From: Nocardia australiensis
Lineage (GTDB): Bacteria > Actinomycetota > Actinomycetes > Mycobacteriales > Mycobacteriaceae
Length of the DNA stretch: 60,083 nucleotides
NCBI RefSeq assembly: GCF_020733705.1
Contig: NZ_JAJFZM010000010.1
Span: forward strand, 1 to 60,083
Direction of reading: 5' to 3'
The notes below the pieces were generated by a model. That model saw nothing but the letters and a program-made list of their open reading frames with translations. It did not search any database and was not told the DNA's origin. The translations under genes were made by a program, and so were the position numbers. This document shows, piece after piece, positions 55,595 through 60,083 of this stretch (its first letter is position 1; each line of letters opens with the position of its first letter).

Positions 55595-55842
55595 GACGCC
55601 CCTTTGTGGTCTTCGTCTCCAGAATTACTGGACTCGTCGGGCAAAAAAAGATCCTCGACGCCCACCCGCAATCGATGAGCGATCCGCAGGGCGGCATCAG
55701 TTCCAACCGAGGAGACTTGCCCGCGAACCAGACGGCCTACGTAGCTGTGAGCGTTATAGCCCGCTGCGGCAGCAAGCTCGCGCTGGCTAACTTCCTGGAT
55801 GACCATCAGCCGCCGGAGCTTCTTGCGGTCCTTCAGGATCAT
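55591..55842 (-). CDS. Cro-like XRE-family regulator (83 aa)
   Basis: MILKDRKKLRRLMVIQEVSQRELAAAAGYNAHSYVGRLVRGQVSSVGTDAALRIAHRLRVGVEDLFLPDES is a one-domain XRE protein (SQRELAAAAGYNAHSYVGRLVRGQ as the helix-turn-helix). It is the first gene leftward from the switch, divergent from the repressor, so Cro by position. AGGAGG with 5-base spacing favours ATG 55842; GTG 55848 is also in frame. Confidence 0.82.
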   Translation of the reverse strand: MILKDRKKLRRLMVIQEVSQRELAAAAGYNAHSYVGRLVRGQVSSVGTDAALRIAHRLRVGVEDLFLPDESSNSGDEDHKGAS

Positions 55843-55900
55843 CGGCACCTCCTGCTTTGGGTGACCCTGTCCACGACGAAGCTACTCTTCTGTGGTCGCG

Positions 55901-56065
55901 GTGTCCAGTATTTATGGTCAAATAAATGTAGGGCAGTGTCCGCCTAGCAACACAACGCCCTGCATGGGATCGCAATAATGCGTTCGGACCTGCATACTTC
56001 CCTGGACGCCCGTAACATGGTTATGGTGTCCAACTGGACACGTCGACCACAATCGAGACGTGTCC
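55901..56065. promoter_or_regulatory. Immunity switch region with GTGTCC operator candidates
   Basis: The 275-bp divergent gap between cro-like and repressor genes holds GTGTCC four times: at 55901, 55936, 56026 and 56060. The third is part of a near-perfect palindrome GTGTCCAACTGGACAC (56026-56041). These are candidate operators for the repressor and Cro. AT-rich stretches around 55908-55928 (TATTTATGGTCAAATAAATG) could hold a -10 box. Confidence 0.65.
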
Positions 56066-56117
56066 TGGATTGTGTTGATGTCCCGATGATGGGGTCTCAG
56101 CCTCGGAGGAGGACAGG

Positions 56118-56597
56118 ATGGCCGCACGCTACGAGACGCACCTGGGTGCGCTGATCGAGCAGCAGAAGGGGCTGAACAATATATCCGACGCGCAGGTGGT
56201 GGAGCGCGCGAAACAGCGTGGTCAGAAGCTGGGCAAATCCAACATCGGCCGCATCGCGGGCGGAGGCAACCCCGCGATCAGCCGCAGCGCCATCTTCGGG
56301 CTCGCTGCCGGCCTGGGTGTCACGCCGGCCACGGTCGCCCGGGCGGCCCTGGCCGATATGGGCATCATCCTCACGGAGCCCGAGGCCGATAGCGAAACCG
56401 CCATCCGCACCGACCCCACTCTGTCCGAGCAGGGCCGCCGGATGCTTCTTGCGGTGCTCCATGAGGTGAGGTCCAACGGTGACGTGCCCTACCTGTCGGA
56501 CGGCCGATTGGACCCGCAGTACGCCTCCGGTACGCGGACCGGTGATGAGCATCTCGCCGGGCTGCTGGAGCGCGACGATCTCACCTCGGACGGATAG
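56118..56597 (+). CDS. Immunity repressor candidate (159 aa)
   Basis: MAARYETHLGALIEQQKGLNNISDAQVVERAKQRGQKLGKSNIGRIAGGGNPAISRSAIFGLAAGLGVTPATVARAALADMGI has an XRE-like DNA-binding domain (NNISDAQVVERAKQRG...SNIGRIAGGG...LAAGLGVTPATVARA). The C-terminal part is acidic, ending LLERDDLTSDG, and is not a LexA-type peptidase. It reads away from the early operon, as immunity repressors do. GGAGGAGG precedes the ATG at 56118. Confidence 0.8.
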   Translation: MAARYETHLGALIEQQKGLNNISDAQVVERAKQRGQKLGKSNIGRIAGGGNPAISRSAIFGLAAGLGVTPATVARAALADMGIILTEPEADSETAIRTDPTLSEQGRRMLLAVLHEVRSNGDVPYLSDGRLDPQYASGTRTGDEHLAGLLERDDLTSDG

Positions 56598-56850
56598 CCA
56601 CTCGGACGTCGAGCAGCCACCCGATCCGGGGATGGAATCGCCACCCGCGGAGGGCGTCTCGGCCGTGTAGCCACACCGCCTCAGAGGCGGCGTCGAACGC
56701 CAGGGATTGCTCGGAGCTCAGCCCTCGGCGGGGCACCTTCCGAACCTCCCCGCCATTGAGGATGACCGTCCCAATGACGGCCCAACCACCCTCTGCCGCA
56801 ATCGTTCCGGACGGTTTCGCCTCTACAATCCCCACTATGGCGGTCGTCAT
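56581..56850 (-). CDS. Prophage protein of unknown function (89 aa)
   Basis: MTTAIVGIVEAKPSGTIAAEGGWAVIGTVILNGGEVRKVPRRGLSSEQSLAFDAASEAVWLHGRDALRGWRFHPRIGWLLDVRVAIRPR. The sequence looks real (beta strands then FDAASEAVWLHGRDAL), but the ribosome site is poor and the start may be elsewhere. It is convergent with the repressor and overlaps its 3' end by 17 bp. Confidence 0.5.
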   Translation of the reverse strand: MTTAIVGIVEAKPSGTIAAEGGWAVIGTVILNGGEVRKVPRRGLSSEQSLAFDAASEAVWLHGRDALRGWRFHPRIGWLLDVRVAIRPR

Positions 56851-57196
56851 CCTCGCTGGACGGTGGATGCGCCCAGGCGGACTGGGACAACCTAGGGGAC
56901 TCTGCGCGGATCTGACCTCGATCAAGCGACGATCAGGCAAACCCACTCTGCGGCCCGAATCCCTGCTGTGTAGGTCCGTCATGGCAAGCCGTCCCGATGT
57001 CGCACTACCTGGGGCTCGCGAGTTTTGGTCATGCGTAAACCTCCGCAACCCGACGCGGCCCCGACTCCGATCGGTTGAAATGTGTAATAGGTAGAAGCCT
57101 GATCATAGCTATCGTCCGGCCAGCAGACGAGAGATTCAGATTGCAATCCTGCTGTGACAAGTCATGAAAGTCTCAGCAGGTCATGCAGATTGCGGA
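56851..57196. other. Region between the small - gene and integrase
   Basis: About 345 bp with no convincing gene. It includes an AT-richer part at 57090-57190 with GTGACAAGTCATGA-like inverted bases. It could hold the integrase terminator or attP-proximal sites; nothing specific is assigned. Confidence 0.3.
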
Positions 57197-58510
57197 TCAC
57201 GGGCGCTGACTCGTCGGCACAATCTTCTCCGGCAGCAACATCCCCGCCAGAGCGCCCATACCAGTTCGCAACTTGCCGAGATCGGCATGGAGATACAGCC
57301 GGTTCGCCGCCGCCGTCGAGTGCCCGAGGATCTGCATCCGCGTCACCTCATCCACAGGCAGGAGAGTGTTCGCGGTATGCCGTGTTCCGTGCCCTCTGAT
57401 CTGCGGCACCTCAGCGCGCGCCTGCGCGTCGTTCCACGCCGCGGTGTCATCCTTCGCCTGGATCGGCCGAAACTGCTCCGACACCCACAGCAGTCCATAG
57501 TGGTTCGGAACCTGGTTCTGCACATAGATCTTCAGCAACACCGCCAGCTCGGCGGGCATGGGGATAATCCTCGGCTTGTCCGTCTTCGGTTTCACCAGTG
57601 CCGCGGCCTTATACAGCGGGGTGATCTCGTACGTCGGAGGAGCATCGAACCTTCCAGGGGCATCGGAGTTCTTCATCCCTGGCAGCAGCGGCAGCCACTG
57701 TAGCTGCCAGGAGACATCGATGGTCAGCTCATCGAAGTCAATCCGCTCACTGGTGAGCCCGAGTAGTTCGCCCTGCCGTAGCCCGGTCAGGTAGCGGGTG
57801 GCCCACAGCGTCACATATGGGTCGCCCCATTCCAGCGCGGCCTCCAGCACTGCGCGCGCCTGTTCGGCCGTGTGGTGCTCGCCTGTCGCGCTGATTGCCT
57901 TAGGGCGTTTAACGAGTGCCGCGACGTTCTCCCGCACCAGCGGTGGGCGCTGACGCTTGGCGTCCTCGAGCGCCAAATGTATTCGGTCGTAGGCGACCTG
58001 CGTTGTGCGGGTCGACCACTTCGGCACCTTCGCCAACTCCACTGTGCCGTCAGGTCGTTCGACCTTCCCCTCCTTGGTCTGCCCATCGATCCAGTCGATC
58101 ATGTAGCGGATGTGGTCAGGGGTGAGAGTCTTGACGTCGGCTCCGCCGATGGACGGGGTGATCTGCTGGTTGATCGTGGACAGCACCGTCTTGTAATAGC
58201 GCGGCGCCCACTCCGGCTTTTTGATCTCCGCCCACTTCAGCATCCACTCGGTGACCGAAACCTTCTTCTTCGGCGACGGCAGGATCCCCTTGCGGAGGTT
58301 CTCTTTGACCTCCTCCAGCATCTCCGTGACGGTGTTGCGATCCATGCTGTAAACCGGCGGGGTGCGTCGGCGCTTACCGTCGGGGCCGGGCGGGAGTGAG
58401 ACGTACCCGCAATACAGGCCGTTCGCGCGCCGATAGATCGAGCCCTGCCCGTACTGGCGTTTGCGTTTCTTGCCGGGGGTCTTGAAGGTCTGCTTCTTAG
58501 GGGTTGTCAT
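57197..58510 (-). CDS. int: Tyrosine integrase (437 aa)
   Basis: The product has a basic, arm-binding N-terminus (KKRKRQYGQGSIYRRANGLYCGYVSLPPG), a core-binding domain (VTEWMLKWAEIKKPEWAPRYYKTVLSTINQQI) and a catalytic domain. Arg245 lies in LTGLRQGE, the HxxR is His374/Arg377 in GHGTRHTAN, His397 is in LGHST, and the nucleophile Tyr406 is in NRLYLH. It should recombine the 47-bp tRNA core. The frame extends upstream to 58639, but that part covers the arm repeats; ATG 58510 gives the family's start. Confidence 0.93.
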   Translation of the reverse strand: MTTPKKQTFKTPGKKRKRQYGQGSIYRRANGLYCGYVSLPPGPDGKRRRTPPVYSMDRNTVTEMLEEVKENLRKGILPSPKKKVSVTEWMLKWAEIKKPEWAPRYYKTVLSTINQQITPSIGGADVKTLTPDHIRYMIDWIDGQTKEGKVERPDGTVELAKVPKWSTRTTQVAYDRIHLALEDAKRQRPPLVRENVAALVKRPKAISATGEHHTAEQARAVLEAALEWGDPYVTLWATRYLTGLRQGELLGLTSERIDFDELTIDVSWQLQWLPLLPGMKNSDAPGRFDAPPTYEITPLYKAAALVKPKTDKPRIIPMPAELAVLLKIYVQNQVPNHYGLLWVSEQFRPIQAKDDTAAWNDAQARAEVPQIRGHGTRHTANTLLPVDEVTRMQILGHSTAAANRLYLHADLGKLRTGMGALAGMLLPEKIVPTSQRP

Positions 58511-58601
58511 TGCGGGGGCCCTCGAACGTCTATCGTGGACTGCGTGGTTGCTGGCGCTTGGAATCGTGGGGGAGTAGTCGTCACCGATTTGCGATTCCAG
58601 G

Positions 58602-58623
58602 TGTAGCCAATTAGTGTAGCCAA
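58602..58623 (+). repeat. Candidate integrase arm-type sites, right arm
   Basis: TGTAGCCAA at 58602-58610 and 58615-58623 (13-bp spacing), just upstream of the integrase start and 91 bp inside attR. Same 9-mer and orientation as at the left end. Confidence 0.7.
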
Positions 58624-58713
58624 TGGTACGGTCCTGCACAGGTTCTTACCAACGGCCAAAAGGCCACTAGCAGGGAAAACTAGATGAATCCCCATGTGAA
58701 ATGGGGTGGAGCG

Positions 58714-58760
58714 TCAGCCTTCCAAGCTGATGGTGCGGGTTCGATTCCCGTCACCCGCTC
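58714..58760 (+). repeat. attR core (host 3' end of tRNA-Gly)
   Basis: Identical to 5352-5398. It contains the tRNA-Gly anticodon arm to discriminator but is preceded by unrelated phage sequence, so it is a tRNA fragment and not a gene. It is followed by TCTTCC, not CCA. Confidence 0.95.
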
Positions 58761-58802
58761 TCTTCCCCCATCGGGGAGCGTCGGCCTTCTCGGCCGTCGG
58801 AT

Positions 58803-58876
58803 CGGGGTGTAGCGCAGCTTGGTAGCGCATCCGCTTTGGGAGCGGAGGGTCGCAGGTTCAAATCCTGTCACCCCGA
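58803..58876 (+). tRNA. tRNA-Pro(TGG)
   Basis: Acceptor CGGGGTG (58803-58809) pairs with CACCCCG (58869-58875), discriminator A. The anticodon stem TCCGC/GCGGA holds the loop TTTGGGA with TGG at 58837-58839. T arm GCAGG-TTCAAAT-CCTGT. CCA is not encoded (the next bases are CAA). It was probably adjacent to tRNA-Gly before phage integration, 42 bp after attR. Confidence 0.95.
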
Positions 58877-58881
58877 CAAAG

Positions 58882-58947
58882 ATCCGGCCAGTCGCCTCGA
58901 TTGGCTACTGTAGCCAAACCTGTAGCCAACACACTCTCTCGCATCGG
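58882..58947 (+). repeat. Diverged copy of the prophage left arm, outside the prophage
   Basis: This stretch aligns with 5435-5502 (about 80% by eye), including ATCCGGCCA, the two TGTAGCCAA copies at the same 12-bp spacing (58909, 58921), and AACACAC..TCTCTCGCA. It lies 6 bp after tRNA-Pro and is not part of the present element. It is probably left from a related phage that used tRNA-Pro. Confidence 0.65.
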
Positions 58948-59277
58948 TACCCCAATGGGAGCGCGACTGCGAGCGCGTCGGACGCCTCCCGGTCACCGAC
59001 CGCAGTCCCGAAGTTTTCGCCGGACGCACGATCGTCGCGAGCCGCCCGAGGGTGGTGCGTCATCGGACGTGCGGTTCGACTCGTCCTTCGTGACCCGCGT
59101 CATATATTCCCTCACATCTTGCATGGTCTGTGCACGTTTCTTGCCCCCGAAATTGAGCATTCTGCTCATTTTTTGTGAGCGATGTTGTTCAATTCGCGCT
59201 CCAGATGCAAGATATTGGCGTCAAGTGCTCAACGAGTCGAGGTGCCACATCGGCGCCGAGCGGACGGGTGGACTTCC
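58948..59277. other. Host intergenic region before the oxidoreductase
   Basis: About 330 bp. Short open frames here are low quality. An AT-rich part around 59100-59215 could hold the promoter of the next gene; no boxes are assigned. Some of it may be remnant phage DNA behind the arm-like repeat. Confidence 0.35.
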
Positions 59278-60083
59278 ATGACCGAACTTGCCGACCGCGA
59301 CCTGGTCCCGGCACCGTACGACCTCGCCGACCGATACCGCGTCGGGGCGGCAACCGTCGTCCTGACCGGTGTCCAAGCGATCGCGCGGCAGCTGGTGGAA
59401 CAGCATGTGCGCGACCTGCGCGCGGGCAGGCGGGTCGCGACGTTCGTCTCCGGGTATCAGGGCAGCCCGCTCGGTGGTGTCGACAAGATGCTGAACGGGA
59501 TGCCGGATGTCCGTGCTGAACACGACATTTCCTTCGTGCCGGGGTTGAACGAGGAACTCGCCGCTACCTCGGTGTGGGGGAGTCAGGCCGACCTGCCCGC
59601 GGGCAGCGCGACACACGACGGTGTGGTCGGTGTTTGGTACGGCAAGGGTCCCGGCCTCGACCGGGCGACCGACGCACTGCGGCACGCGAATATGTACGGC
59701 GTCAATCCGCGCGGCGGCATGCTGCTGTTGGTCGGGGACGATCCGGCATCGAAGTCGTCGACGGTACCCGCGGTCAGCGAACGCTCGCTGGCCGCGTTGA
59801 ACATTCCGGTGTTATTCCCGCGCAACGCCCGCGAGATCGTCACCATGGGTCTGCACGCAGTGGCGTTGTCACGCGCGTCGGGTTGTGCGGTGGCGCTGAA
59901 GATTGTGGCAGACGTGGCCGATGGCGCATGGACGGTCGACGGCCAGGTGGGTGATATTCCCATTACCGTGCCCGAGATCGCCTGGGAAGGGCGTCCGTTC
60001 ATCTACCGGCAGCGGCCGATGGCCGCGCCGACGGACAGTGTCATCGCCGAAGCGGACCTCTACGGGCCGCGCTGGGAGATCGT
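59278..60083 (+). CDS. Indolepyruvate ferredoxin oxidoreductase family protein, N-terminal part
   Basis: The first 268 residues are visible before the right edge. MTELADRDLVPAPYDLADRYRVGAATVVLTGVQAIARQLVEQHVRDLRAGRRVATFVSGYQGSPLGGVDKML starts the pyrimidine-binding domain, with GLNEELAATSVWGSQ supplying the conserved glutamate region and VGVWYGKGPGLDRATDALRHAN and GGMLLLVGDDPASKSST following. The family oxidises aryl- or 2-oxo acids with ferredoxin as acceptor; the long actinobacterial type fuses both subunits. The substrate cannot be told from this part. Confidence 0.82.
   Translation, partial: MTELADRDLVPAPYDLADRYRVGAATVVLTGVQAIARQLVEQHVRDLRAGRRVATFVSGYQGSPLGGVDKMLNGMPDVRAEHDISFVPGLNEELAATSVWGSQADLPAGSATHDGVVGVWYGKGPGLDRATDALRHANMYGVNPRGGMLLLVGDDPASKSSTVPAVSERSLAALNIPVLFPRNAREIVTMGLHAVALSRASGCAVALKIVADVADGAWTVDGQVGDIPITVPEIAWEGRPFIYRQRPMAAPTDSVIAEADLYGPRWEI

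Noticed and set aside
58714..58760. Second tRNA-Gly gene at the right end
   Set aside because: Only the 3' half is present; the 5' side is phage sequence that cannot pair, so it is attR.

Overview
The window is actinobacterial chromosome, high in GC, most likely Nocardia or a close mycolic-acid relative (inference). The left flank carries a mycothiol-dependent nitroreductase (Rv2466c type), rpiB and a Nei-type DNA glycosylase, the same gene set that is contiguous in Mycobacterium tuberculosis as Rv2466c-Rv2465c-Rv2464c; here an M48 peptidase gene separates the first two. The phage genes also point to a mycolic-acid host, because one encodes a LysB-type mycolyl esterase.

Host DNA occupies 1-5351 and 58761-60083. 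Between them lies a complete siphovirus prophage of about 53.4 kb inserted in the 3' half of a tRNA-Gly(TCC) gene. The proof is an exact 47-bp duplication (5352-5398 and 58714-58760) of the tRNA 3' half. The intact tRNA is rebuilt at the left end, and a tyrosine integrase gene reads from the right end. Paired TGTAGCCAA direct repeats, candidate integrase arm sites, lie just inside both ends. A third pair lies outside the prophage, behind tRNA-Pro(TGG), and looks like a scar of another integration.

Prophage layout, left to right. (1) 5.5-12.6 kb: a cargo region, mostly + strand, with secreted or membrane proteins, a VapBC45-like toxin-antitoxin pair, an XRE-TPR regulator with a SLOG protein, and a four-gene operon of small genes. 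(2) 12.6-39.1 kb, all - strand, so read here from tail fibres back to terminase: tail tip and glycine-rich adhesin-like proteins, membrane proteins/holin and LysA amidase, minor tail proteins, a 1371-aa tape measure with two wall-hydrolase-like domains, tail chaperones joined by a -1 frameshift, major tail, connector, capsid, scaffold, MuF, portal, TerL, TerS, a primase-polymerase-like protein and HNH. (3) 39-43.2 kb: a second cargo patch with a secreted protein, a cold-shock-like protein and a large membrane NACHT ATPase bordered by a resolvase gene and a decayed fragment of a related resolvase. (4) 43.2-54.4 kb: an early leftward operon of about 30 short, overlapping genes with a methyltransferase, LysB, HNH, and a Rad52-like annealing protein plus RecE-like nuclease. 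(5) 54.5-58.5 kb: the lysogeny switch with antirepressor, excisionase-like gene, Cro-like gene, divergent repressor, a GTGTCC-rich operator region and integrase.

The structural, lysis, recombination and lysogeny modules are intact by inspection, so the element may be inducible (inference). Most striking: short conserved gene-junction cassettes repeated through the early operon, the NACHT insertion, and the second arm-site scar at tRNA-Pro.
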